A DNA stretch of 64,000 bases, taken from contig AP025067.1 in assembly GCA_036186865.1 (NCBI GenBank), positions 21,074,648-21,138,647 of the forward strand. Reading direction: 5' to 3'. Position numbers and translations under genes: made by a program. Source of the stretch: Eustoma russellianum. Taxonomy: Eukaryota > Streptophyta > Magnoliopsida > Gentianales > Gentianaceae. This document shows, piece by piece, positions 22,263 to 33,700 of this stretch (positions are counted from its first letter, which is position 1; the number at the start of each line of letters is the position of its first letter). Below the pieces are notes generated by a model. It made no database searches and was not told the origin of the DNA. It was given only the letters and a program-made list of their open reading frames with translations.

Positions 22263-22779
22263 GAGCAGTAGTCTCACAACAATCAAGCAAACACCCCAAA
22301 GAAAGAAAAATAAGCTTGATTGAGAAACACACGAGAGAAAAGCCATTATTTGTCAACAAGTAAGAGGCAAGACAAGAGAATTGTACAAGAAAGAAAAGTG
22401 AGGAAAAGTCCAAAATTGAACATTGCAAAAGGGAAATTCCTGTGCAAAGCTGAAAAGAAAGAAAGTGCCAAAAACCAAAGTGTTGTAGATTTGAAATATT
22501 GAAAGTTTCTAAAGCAAACCCTTGCTGACACTTTGTTTGTGTGCTTTTACTTTCACTTTACTTCAATTGATAATTGCATATGCTGTAAAGTAAATTGAGG
22601 GATTGTCTTAAACAACCCCGTAGATTTCATTCAGCCAGAACAACAATTTGACTTATGTGATTTTCTTGAATCCTTAGGAGAAATAGTCCAAATTGCTGTT
22701 TTGAACAATTGTCAACACAAAGTAGAGTATTTGCATCTTGTCAATATTTTAATTGGCTTTTGAGATCGTTTTCTGAATC
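22263..22779 (+). other. Element A leader, second part (with B target duplication)
   Basis: GAGCA at 22263-22267 repeats 12842-12846. The rest continues A's leader up to the gag ATG and is closely similar to C at 41150-41659. No coding frame of note. Confidence 0.88.
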
Positions 22780-25579
22780 ATGGGTCCCCAACAGAAAGAT
22801 AATGCACCACCCCCGTCCCCATCTACTCCTGTTCCATCCCCAGTCACTGTTACCCTAGAGAACATACATCAAACACTCACTTTCCTTGTTAATCAGTTTG
22901 GTTTAATGTGAAGTGACAGAGGATAACAAACAGAGGATAAGCAAAGTACAAAAGGCAACCTCAGATCAAAAGGAACCTAGTATACCTTTTCAAGAAGACA
23001 CCTCTTATGGTAATGAGTCTCATGTTGAACGTAGAAAAGTCACATCACATAGAGGTAGAGGTAAAGGTCGAGGTAGTAATGGTGGTCGTAGGAACATTTC
23101 TTTTGAGGAGAGATTTGATGATCTCCCTGAGTACAATGAAGAACACTATCCGGAAGAACGGTATGATGAACGTCAGCCTGATAGAGATGAACATCTTGAA
23201 GAAGAGTTCATTACTACTAAACTGACAATACCCTCCTTCCAAGGGAAAAGTGATCCTGAAGCATATCTGCAATGGGAGACAAAAGTAGATCATATGTATT
23301 ATTGCACTAACTATTCTGAATTGGCCAAAGTGTGGTATGCAACTTTTGAATTTGTAGATTATGCTTTACTCTGGTGGGAACAATTGAAGAACACCAGGAG
23401 AAGAACAAGACAGCCCCCTGTTGTTACTTGGTCCGAGCTGAAACAAGAGATGAGAAAGAGATTCATATCTCCTTCCTATGAAAGAAGCATTTTCCAGAAA
23501 TTGCAACAACTTTCTCAAGGTAATAGATCTGTTGATGAATTTTATAAAGAGTTAGAACATTTGCTTACCAGGGCTAACATAGAAGAAGCTGAGGAAGCCA
23601 CAATGGCTAGATTTCTAGCTGGTTTGAACAAAGAGATTGCATTTAAGGTGGAACTTACACCTTACTCTGATCTGGCTTCTATGGTTCACATTGCTGAGAA
23701 AGTGGAAAGACAATTGAAGGTTAAAACTTCTAACCCTTCTTTTCGGACTAATCCTTTGAGTTTTCCTAGAACACAGCCCAGGACGCCTTTCCGTCCACAA
23801 CAAGGTCAAGGCCGTGGATTCCAAGGAAAATCAATCCAAAATATCCAAAATCGTCCAAAGCTTCCAATCACTGATAAAGGCAAAGCCAAGGTGGAAGGTA
23901 CGCCTAATGTTAAGGCTCGTGATATTCAATGTTTTAAATGCTTAGGAAAAGGTCATTTTGCTAATCAATGTCCCAACCCTAAACGCATCTTGTTTATTGA
24001 AGAGTCTAATGAGTATTATTCTGAGGAAGAATTGGAAGAGAGTGAAGAAAACAATGAAATTGAACAAACATGTGAGGAAGAAGAAGAGCCTAGTGAAGAG
24101 ATTAATGAGTGTGAAACAAAAGAGTTCTTAGTTGTCCGTCGAGCTCTAAGTGCCCAAATTAAAACTGAAGAACCTGAAATACAAAGAGAGAACATATTCC
24201 ACATTCACTGTATGGTTAAAAAGAAAGTCTGCACTTTAATCATTGACTCTGGTTCATGTACCAATGTTGCAAGTTTTGAACTTGTTAGGAAACTTGAGTT
24301 ACCTTTAATTAATCACCCCCATCCTTATAGACTTACATGACTTAATGAGTGTGGTGAAGTTAAAGTAACAAAGCAAGTCCTAGTTTCTTTATCAATTGGT
24401 GGGTATTCTGCTGAGGTGTTATGTGATGTAGCCCCTATGCAATCAAGTCATATCTTATTAGGTAGACCGTGGCAATTTGACAACAAGGTTACATATGATG
24501 GTTACCTGAATAGATATTCCTTTAGGCATAACAACAAACTGTTCAAATTAAATGCCTTGCCTCCGCACAAAGTCTTTGAGGATCAACAACGAATCTTAAA
24601 AAGCCATAATGATCCAAAAGAAAAGGAACTGGAAAGGATTTTCATCAAAGAAAACCAACTGAAAACTTCTCATCTTAAAATTGAACCGAAAGAAATCAAA
24701 GTTTCTGCCGAACCATCTCTAAAGAAAAGTGCATTCTTTGCATCTCAAAGCGAGGTATTCCATGCTATCAATTCAAACAAAACTGTTTATATCTTGCTTT
24801 ACAAAGAAACTCTGTTCTCTTCATCTGAAATACCATCTACTTTACCAAGTGAAGTTGCATCTTTACTTCAAGAATTTTCTAGCTTGTTTCCTGAAGGAGA
24901 TCCCCCAGGTTTACCACCTCTAAGAGGCATTGAGCATCAAATAGATTTCATTCCAGGAGCTGTTCTACCAAACAGACCTGCCTATAGAGCCAATCCAGAG
25001 GAAACTAAGGAAATCCAAAAACAAGTTGAGGAATTATTGACCCAAGGTAAAGTAAAAGAGAATATGAGTCCTTGTGATGTTCCTGTTATCATTGTCCCTA
25101 AGAAAGATGGAACTTGGAGAATGTGTACTGATTGTAGAGCCATCAATAAGATCACTGTGAAGTATAGATACCCTATTCCTAGGTTGGATGACATGTTGGA
25201 TATGTTGCATGGGTCTAGATGCTTTAGCAAAGTAGATCTTAAACAAGGTTATTTGCAAGTGAGAATTAGGGAAGGTGATGAATGGAAAACTGCCTTTAAG
25301 ACTAAATTTGGATTGTACGAATGGTTAGTTATGCCCTTTGGTTTAACCAACGCCCCTAGTACTTTCATGAGGTTAATGAATGAGGTCTTAAGGAAATTCA
25401 TAGGGAAATTTGTAGTAGTTTACTTTGATGAAATTCTTATCTACTCCAAAACCCTAAGTGAACATCTGATCCATCTTAGAGCTGTTTTTTGTCACCCTAC
25501 AGAAAGAAAAGTTGTATGCTAATTTCAAGAAGTGTTCTTTCTGTCTAGAGAAGGTTACATTCTTAGGATTTGTGATTAG
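22780..25579 (+). pseudogene. Element A gag-pro-RT, inactivated
   Basis: Same polyprotein as element F up to the middle of reverse transcriptase. Visible damage: codon 44 is TGA, followed by a 2-base loss near 22917 that shifts frame. A second TGA lies at 24338 where relatives have Trp, just after the protease DSG. The catalytic YFDD reads YFDE near 25430. An extra T near 25488 shifts frame again, and copia-1 cuts the gene at 25579. The Gag core, zinc knuckle (CFKCLGKGHFANQC) and protease motif remain readable. The gene continues at 36935. Confidence 0.93.
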
Positions 25580-27210
25580 TGTTGTGATATATCATGTTTG
25601 AATGATTGCAAAATGCATATGTGAGCATGTAGATTGTTGTGATATATTGCAAAATGCATATGTGAGCATGTATGTGTGTATAACGTTTAAAGTATATGTG
25701 AGCATGGGATTGAATTTATGAGCTAGAATTTATGAGCTAAATGTGAAATTGATTGAATGAATCAAGATTGAACAAGTTTGATTAAGATCATGAGATTGAA
25801 CTTGGCCAATTCAATCACATGTCTAAATCAAGACATGTTCAAACTGATCTTAGATGATATATATGCCAATACATGTTAATTATATGATCTAACCAAGCCT
25901 TGAAGTCACATGACTTACAATATAAGGCAAATTGCTCGGTTTAGTATCCTATTGCAGGTTTTGGTTCATATCTTGGGCAAATGAACTCCAAATTGAGTGA
26001 TTCAAAAGCCCACATGATCCTTATTCAATTTAGAATCTAATTGGCTGAGGAAAAGCATGCTTGACACGGATAAAAACTGACTTGACACGGTGGTGAAGCT
26101 TATTGATCTTTATAAGGGTTATTTTGGTAATTTCACCATTTGGACTTCTCATTCTTATTTGGTCTTCTTCCAACGGATTTATATGATCATATGACACATT
26201 TATAAGTCATGTCACATCATGGCAAAAATGAATCTGGAGCAGCACCATGTCTAGGTTCATCCTAGGACAAAATTCCTATTTTTGTGCTAAGGGGTATTCT
26301 GGTCTCTTCACTTGCCAATGGATCTTCTAACGTGTTATATATTGTTTATATGATGTTTATATGTGTTTATGTCACATATGGTACGTGCCCTATATTTATG
26401 GAAATGGGCAGCATGGTATCTCAAATGGAATTCTTATGGTTATCACATATATGGTTTTCTTGGAATTCTTGGCATTCTTCATATGGTATTCTATGCTACA
26501 TGTTGAAGACATAAATGGCTATATATTATATGTGTGCACACGGTTATTGGCACAAATCATGTTCAAACCTTCAGCTTTTGAACAAGTCAAGGCAAGTTGA
26601 ACCAAATCCTATTTTGGTGCTGATTTCAAATGACTATTCTTGAATATATTGTGAGCCTTTTTCAACGGCTATCTTGGCTCAAAAATGGAGCAAAATTTCG
26701 TATACTATATGGTCAAGATTCAGGTTATAATGTGTGACAAAAAACAAGTCCTACAATGTAGCAAATTTGAAGCAAAAGTCTCTCAACCAAGGAAGCATAT
26801 GCAACGGCTATATGGAGACCAATTCAAACTCAAAAGCTTGGCTGATTTCTATCTATCTTTGAACTACTCTCCAATGCCTATATTTTAGGCCATTCCAACG
26901 TCTATTTGACATTCAAAATGAGGAGATAAAATTGTTCAAAATACATGCCAATTCAGCTGCATACATGGCAAGTTATTCACACATGGACATTGCTGATTGG
27001 AGCTGCCTTTTAAACGTTAAAATGAAGTCATTTTCCACCTCATTCCAACGTCTATAATGAGATAAGATGAAGGATAAAAGTTCAGTTTGAAGACTGATTC
27101 AAAGCAACAAAAGATAAGCTTCATTTGGATAGCTAGAAAAGTGCTGATTTTTCTCCATTCTCAACCATTCCAACGTCCACTTTGAGGAGCCTTTAGGCTG
27201 TCCTCTTGGC

Positions 27211-27218
27211 TATAAATA
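27211..27218 (+). promoter_or_regulatory. TATA box of copia-1 5' LTR
   Basis: TATAAATA in the context GGCTATAAATAGCTCC, about 1.1 kb before the LTR end. The same box is at 35795-35802 in the 3' LTR, at 48502-48509 and 57118-57125 (minus strand) in copia-2, and at 14569-14576 in the truncated copy. It is the likely transcription start region. Confidence 0.75.
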
Positions 27219-27328
27219 GCTCCAAAGATGAAGAGTAAAAAGCACCAACGAAAACAAAAGAAAAGCAAGCAAGACATTCAGCTCTTTGTCTCCATTCTTC
27301 TCTTCTACTCTTCTATATTGAAGAACAC

Positions 27329-27338
27329 NNNNNNNNNN
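27329..27338. other. Assembly gap (10 N)
   Basis: Ten unknown bases inside the 5' LTR. The 3' LTR has about 12 more bases at the same place, so the true gap is a little over 20 bases. It probably marks a scaffold join within a repeat. Confidence 0.98.
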
Positions 27339-28335
27339 ATATAGTTCTTCATTTCTTGTCATTTCAACACCTTTTAAACGACATATTGTAAGGGAGAAGC
27401 TGGTGTATAAAGCTTACTCCTTAGAGGTGAGCAAAAGGTGCAAAGGTGCAAAGGTGAAACAAACTAGTTGCTGTTTGTTTTGGTGAAGTCTCTTGAAGAA
27501 GTTGGTGAAAAGCTTCTTCCTTTGGCTTTGTAAGGTGACTTTGGTGTTTGGTGTTTAGTGAAATCCAAGAGAAGGTGTCTCTTGGGACTGGAGTAGGTCA
27601 CATTGACCGAACCAGGATAATTCCTTGTGTTCTTTACTTATTTCCTGCACTTACTGTTTTCTGCCTGAGAATTACACTAACTTGGCACGCATAATTGAAC
27701 AAGCAAACAGTCTTAGAATTGCATGAATTTTGGATATATTATACTTCAATGTGTTAGCTTTCATTAGCCGCAAGAATCACTAAATTCTAAGGAGTTTAGC
27801 ATATTCAAATCGTCTTCACAAAATTGTTGCTACATTCTGTGAACAATTCTGACCAGTGTGCAAAACTTGTTCAATTTGAATAGGTTATCCTGCGAATCTT
27901 GAAGTGAGCCTTATATCAAATTAAACTAGACATCATAAGGTTTAATTTGACATAAGATTCATCAAAATAGCACGGGTAGATTTTGAGATATCATCGTTTG
28001 AAGTTAAGCTAACATTCTGCCTGAAACTGCCAGAATTGCACACTTTACTTATCTTGCTTATTTGAACGTGCAAACTTGCTTGGAAATTGACTGAAATTTT
28101 TATGACATACTATAAACATTCTAAACTTGATCTCTGCCAAGTTTGAGAGCTTGCACAGGTGTATAAGTGGTTCAACCAAAGCGCTCAAAACAGTGAACTG
28201 TTTCTGGAAATTCCAGAATCTGAGGCTAAAGAGGCAAAGGGGTCTTCAAACAAGTTTTTGAAGGTAATTGTAGTGTAATTTCCGCTAACCCACTATTCAC
28301 CCCCCCCTCTAGTGGTGCTATACAGGTCCAACAAT

Positions 28336-28347
28336 TGGTATCAGAGC
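28336..28347 (+). other. Primer binding site of copia-1 (initiator tRNA-Met)
   Basis: TGGTATCAGAGC two bases after the LTR end. Confidence 0.95.
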
Positions 28348-28521
28348 AAGGTTGAGCACCATATTCTTATTTGAGCTGAAAACAGTTTACACTCCAAGTT
28401 GCAAAGTTGCTGGAAATTTTCTGGTTGTCATTATATTCTTCATATTTGGTATCTACAACAAGGTGACACTTTCTTTCCTTCTTATAAGTGTTTTAAACAG
28501 TTTTCTCACACACTAAGAAGC

Positions 28522-30666
28522 ATGTCTAAGTCACACATGAAAATAGAATTAGAAGGCATGTCCACACAAAGACCACCTCTTTTTGATGGAGAAAACTTTA
28601 GTCATTGGAAACTTAGGATGAAATTGTTCTTAATGGCTATTGATATAGACTTGTGGTCTATCATTGAAGATGGACCTTATGTGCCTACTAAGCATGTTAT
28701 AATTGATGGCTTATCACAAGAAGTTGAGAAATATAGAAAAGATTGGAGTGATGAAGATAAAAAGAAAATGAGTCTTAATGCTAAAGCAATGCAATTATTG
28801 TTGAATGGTTTAAGTAGGAGTGAATCTGCCTATGTCTCTTCATGTTTAAGTGCAAAGGATATGTGGAAATGTCTTGAAATGAAGCATGAAGGAACTAATC
28901 AAGTAAAGGAATCAAAGATTAACATGTTAATGACTACACTTGAAACATTTCATTTACTGCCTAATGAATCAATTGTTGATATGGATTTAAGGCTTACAAA
29001 CTTATACAACTCACTTGAATCCCTTGGTAAAACGTTTTTGATGAAAGAAAAAGTGCAAAAAGTTTTGAGAAGTTTGCCAATTGAATGGGATGCCAAAGTT
29101 AGTGCCATTGAAGAAAGCAAAGATCTTTCTCAAATAAAACTTGATGAATTGATAGGCTCTTTAAAAGTTTATGAAAACAAGTTGAATATAAGAAAGGCTG
29201 AAACTAGTAACAAGTCTAAATCACTTGCATTTGTAACAAATGAACCCGAATCATCTAATCAAGCCGAGTATGAAAGTGATGATGAAAGTGATGAAGAAGA
29301 CATAATGTTGTTAGCTAGGCGTTTAAGGAAGTTTTTCAAGAAAAGACCAACTATAAGACAAGCAAAATCAGCTGCCCCTATCAATGTGAAATCTAACAAA
29401 CAAGATGGTAAATGGTATGATAAAGAACTTAAGTGTTATGAATGTGGCAAACAAGGACACATATCATATGATTGTCCAAACAAGAACAAAAACCGTGACA
29501 TGGATGAAAAGACAAGGACAAAAACTAGAGTAGAACCTATGCAAAGGAGGAAGAAAGCTCTCAAGGCAAGTTCAAGCACTTGGGATGACACATCTTCATC
29601 CGAATCCGAGGAGGAACCTGAAGTTGCACAAACATGTTTGGCTTCAAAGTCTACAAATGAGGTAACATTCGATTCTGACTCTGAATGTGATTTTACTCAA
29701 GATGAATTGTTGGATGAATTAGAAAAGTTGCATGATAGATATAAGAAGCTATCCAAGGAGAAGAAAAGAATAGTTGAGGAGAAGAACAAGTTGGAGACGT
29801 CTAACTTGAATCTAACTTCTCAACTAGAAGTTCTTCAACTTGAATCATCTAACACTATTAGTTCAATGCAAAATCAGATTAAGGAACTTAAGAACAAACA
29901 TGAAAATGTGCAATGTGTGCAATGTGTTGATTACAACGTTTTAAAGTCTAAATTACATGAAATACAAACTGAATTTGAATCATTAAAAGCATGCAACCTA
30001 GACTTGAACAAATCTTTAGAACAATTTAAGAATGGTTCCAACATGTTAGACACTCTTATTGCATCTCAAAAGCATGGAAATGACAAACAAGGTCTTGGAT
30101 ATGTTAAAGAAGCTGAATACACACCTAAGGAAACAACATTTGTATCATCTTCAACCAACATGAAATATAGGCCAAATGCATTTAGAAATGAACCTATTCT
30201 GCCCACACCACCTTCATCACAAAGATTGCAAAATGCATCAACATATAGGAAGGTAAATACACCTAGAAACCATGCTTACATGTATACAAGAATGCCTAAA
30301 CAAAGTAGTATGCAATCTGCTCAAGTTATGCCTTATATGCAACAACATGCTTATGTGAAGAACATGACATACTCTCGGCCTAAATCAGTTTACAACACAC
30401 GGCCTAGACACACACAACATCTTGCGTATACACGGCCTAAATTCAATGCTTATACACGGCCAAGATATAACTCATATACATGGCAACATTCAAATGCATA
30501 TAGAACTTACAATGCTTATTCAACTAGACATAAATGTGCAGCCCCTTTTCCATCATATTCTATGTATCAAAATCCACTATTTGTTCATTATATGCAACAT
30601 GATTTTAACATTTCAAAACCAAGAAAGGTTGTTCAAGTTTGGGTACCTAAAGGTACACTAACATGA
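28522..30666 (+). CDS. Copia-1 Gag, 714 aa
   Basis: It starts MSKSHMKIELEG at the ATG shared with copia-2; an upstream in-frame ATG at 28399 is not kept in copia-2. The N-terminal copia Gag region (FDGENFSHWKLRM about 21-33; MWKCLEMKHEG about 114-124) is followed by acidic DDESDEED (about 253-260) and a CCHC knuckle C305, C308, H313, C318. A long Leu/Lys/Glu coiled coil spans about 405-500. The C-terminus (about 615-690) is rich in Tyr-Thr-Arg-Pro units. The frame ends WVPKGTLT at TGA 30664. If the 92-nt segment beginning at 30643 is spliced out, the frame would instead run from W into the protease, giving a Gag-Pol fusion. Gag would then come from unspliced RNA. Size and coiled coil fit Sirevirus Gag. 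Confidence 0.93.
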   Translation: MSKSHMKIELEGMSTQRPPLFDGENFSHWKLRMKLFLMAIDIDLWSIIEDGPYVPTKHVIIDGLSQEVEKYRKDWSDEDKKKMSLNAKAMQLLLNGLSRSESAYVSSCLSAKDMWKCLEMKHEGTNQVKESKINMLMTTLETFHLLPNESIVDMDLRLTNLYNSLESLGKTFLMKEKVQKVLRSLPIEWDAKVSAIEESKDLSQIKLDELIGSLKVYENKLNIRKAETSNKSKSLAFVTNEPESSNQAEYESDDESDEEDIMLLARRLRKFFKKRPTIRQAKSAAPINVKSNKQDGKWYDKELKCYECGKQGHISYDCPNKNKNRDMDEKTRTKTRVEPMQRRKKALKASSSTWDDTSSSESEEEPEVAQTCLASKSTNEVTFDSDSECDFTQDELLDELEKLHDRYKKLSKEKKRIVEEKNKLETSNLNLTSQLEVLQLESSNTISSMQNQIKELKNKHENVQCVQCVDYNVLKSKLHEIQTEFESLKACNLDLNKSLEQFKNGSNMLDTLIASQKHGNDKQGLGYVKEAEYTPKETTFVSSSTNMKYRPNAFRNEPILPTPPSSQRLQNASTYRKVNTPRNHAYMYTRMPKQSSMQSAQVMPYMQQHAYVKNMTYSRPKSVYNTRPRHTQHLAYTRPKFNAYTRPRYNSYTWQHSNAYRTYNAYSTRHKCAAPFPSYSMYQNPLFVHYMQHDFNISKPRKVVQVWVPKGTLT

Positions 30667-30734
30667 ACTTAACTTGTCTAACCTTGAAAGGACCCAAAAT
30701 CAAAGGGTACCTAAGTTGTTATTTACATTTGTAG
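30643..30734 (+). other. Candidate 92-nt intron joining gag and pol of copia-1
   Basis: It begins GTACCT after TTTGG and ends ATTTACATTTGTAG, with CTAAC near 30680 as a possible branch site and a T-rich acceptor. It contains the gag stop codon. Its removal joins codon TGG to GTACAT in phase 0 and shifts frame by exactly what is needed (92 = 2 modulo 3) to enter the protease. The pol frame has a stop (TAG at 30732-30734) at the intron's last three bases. A programmed frameshift or internal initiation are alternatives. Confidence 0.45.
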
Positions 30735-33700
30735 GTACATAACATCAAAGAAAGACAAGTTGCTGGTTATAACAACAAAGAAGATGAAAAGAACAAAACC
30801 AATTGGATAGTTGATAGTGGTTGCTCAAGACATATGACGGGCAACAAAAATTTGTTTAGCACACTTAAGAACGTTGCAAAAGGTGGCAAAGTTACCTTTG
30901 GAGACAACAACCAAGGCCAAATAATTGGCAAAGGCAAGGTTGGTGATCCAAACAAGTTTGAGATCAAAAACGTCCTACTTGTAAGTAACTTAACCTTTGA
31001 GCTTTTAAGTGTTTCTCAACTATGTGACAACAACTTGAATGTTCTCTTCTCCTCCACTTCTTGTAAGATAATGGATAAAAACAATCAAGTTGTGTTAAAA
31101 GGAAAACGTGAAGGAAACATATATGTGCTTAACATGGATGATATGCTAAGTAGTAACACAAAATGTCTTGTTTCACATGAATCTGATCCCAATCTTTGGC
31201 ATAGACGTTTAGGACACATTGGTATATCAACCTTAGAAAAACTACACGCTAAAAGTCTTGTTAAAGGATTGCCTAAACTTAACTTGGATGATTTTCAACT
31301 ATGTGAATCTTGTATCAAAGGCAAACATGTTAGAGAATCCCTTAAGCCTAAAACCGAGGTCACAACATCAAGAATACTAGAACTCTTGCATATAGACTTA
31401 TTTGGTCCATGTAGAACAAGAAGCTTAGGTGGAAGTTATTATGTATGTGTAATAGTTGATGATTTCTCAAGATATACTTGGACATTGTTTCTTGCTTCAA
31501 AAGATGAAAGTGCATCATCTATAACTAATCTAATTAGACAACTTGAAAATGAACATGAATCACATGTTATTAAGATAAGGAGTGATAGAGGTGGTGAGTT
31601 TAAAGATAGTGAATTAATCAAATTCTGTAATGAAAAGGGTATAAAACATGAATTCTCCCCACCAAGAACTCCTCAACTTAATGGTGTAGTTGAAAGAAAG
31701 AATAGGACTATTCAAGAAGTAGCAAGAACAATGATGGTAGAAAACAAAGTACCTAAATTCTTATGGGCTGAAGCAGTAAACACTTCAAGTTATATGATCA
31801 ACAGACTATCAATAAGAAAGAAATTGAACAAAACACCATTTGAAATCTTAAATGGACGACTCCCAAAAGTAAACTATCTAAAAGTCTTTGGTTGTAAATG
31901 CTTTGTATTGAACACAAAAGATAACTTAGATAAGTTTGATCCTAAGTCTGATGAACATATATTTGTGGGATATTCAATGAACTCTAAAGCATATAGATGT
32001 TATAATGCACAAACAAGAAAGATAGTTGAATCTATACATGTGAAGTTCAATGAAAATGCATATCTCCAAACAAGTAATCAACATGAAATCTATGTACCAA
32101 ATGATCAAATACTTCATGATGAAGATGAACTTATCCTACCACCTACAAATGATCAAATTGAAACACCAAATCAAACTCTTGAAATGCATGAAGTTCAAAC
32201 TCCCCCTACACAAGAACATAATGAAGAAAATGTGCCTAACCAACCTATTGAACATCATGAACCTATTGAAGATGCACAACCAAGTAATTGGTGGCAAATA
32301 AGAGATAAACAAAAGCATCCTCAAGAACTTATCATAGGAGATGTAAATCAAGGGGTTAGAACACGTAGGCAAATAGATCCTAATGAATATGATCAATGGC
32401 ATGCACTTATATCCCAAATTGAACCTAAGAATGTGAATGATGCCTTAAACGATGCATATTGGATAGATGCAATGCATGAAGAGTTAAACCAATTTGAAAG
32501 AAACAATGTGTGGGATTTAGTACCTAAACCCGAGGATAAATCAATCATTGGAACTAAATGGGTGTTTAGGAACAAAATGAATGAACAAGGGGTTGTAGTA
32601 AGAAATAAAGCAAGACTTGTAGCTCAAGGATATAATCAAGAAGAGGGTATTGATTACGATGAAACATTTGCCCCCGTAGCAAGATTAGAATCCATACGCC
32701 TCTTATTAGCTTTTGCATGTTATAATAACATCAAACTATTCCAAATGGATGTTAAGAGTGCATTCTTAAATGGCTATATCCAAGAAGAAGTTTTTGTTAA
32801 ACAACCACCAGGCTTTGAAGATCCAAAGAACCCTAATCATGTATATAAACTTAAGAAAGCCTTATATGGTTTGAAACAAGCCCCCCGTGCATGGTATGAA
32901 AGATTTGCCAACTTTTTACTAAGTAACAACTTTCAAAGAGGAACCATAGATAGTACCTTATTCTTGAAAAAGAAAGACAAAGATTTGCTTGTAATACAAA
33001 TATATGTAGATGACATAATCTTTGGTTCAACTAATCCTAACTTAGTAAAAGACTTTGAAGATTGTATGAAGTCTGAGTTTGAAATGTCTATGGTTGGTGA
33101 ATTAAACTATTTCTTAGGCTTGCAAATAAAACAAACATCAAGTGGTATACATATCAATCAAGCCAAATACATAAGAGATATGATAAAGAAATTCAACTTT
33201 GAAAACTTGAAACCATCTCCAACACCAATGTGTACTTCAACAAAATTAGACAAAGATGAAAATGGTGTTGCATTTGATGAAAAACTATATAGGTCTATGA
33301 TTGGTTCATTGCTATATCTAACTGCTAGTAGACCTGATATTATGTTTGCAGTATGTATGTGTGCAAGATTTCAAAGTATGCCTAAGTTGTCACACTTTAA
33401 AGCTGTAAAAAGAATATTTAGATATCTTCAACATACACCAACATTAGGCTTATGGTATGATAGACAATCTAGTCTAAGTCTACATGCATATTCAGATGCA
33501 GATTATGGTGGATGTAGAGTAGATAGAAAGAGCACTAGTGGAACATGTCAATTCCTAGGAAACTCACTAATATCTTGGTTTTCAAAGAAACAATCTAGTG
33601 TTGCACTTTCTACTACTGAAGCAGAATATATGGCTTTAAGTCTATGTTGTACTCAACTATTATGGATTAAACAACAACTTTCAGACTTTGAAATACATGT

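Larger units (their letters stand above)
25580..28333 (+). repeat. Copia-1 5' LTR
   Basis: Starts TGTTGTGATATATC and ends GGTCCAACA. It includes 10 unknown bases at 27329. Short ORFs inside it (for example 26284-26514) recur identically in the other LTR and show no protein motif. Confidence 0.95.

Noticed and set aside
26284..26600. Short ORFs in the copia LTRs (also 34868, 49217, 57833 and others)
   Set aside because: They recur only because the LTRs are repeated, overlap each other in several frames and show no protein motif.
28399..28521. An upstream start for copia-1 Gag adding 41 residues
   Set aside because: The extension is not maintained in copia-2, and the ATG at 28522 is shared and followed by conserved Gag sequence.
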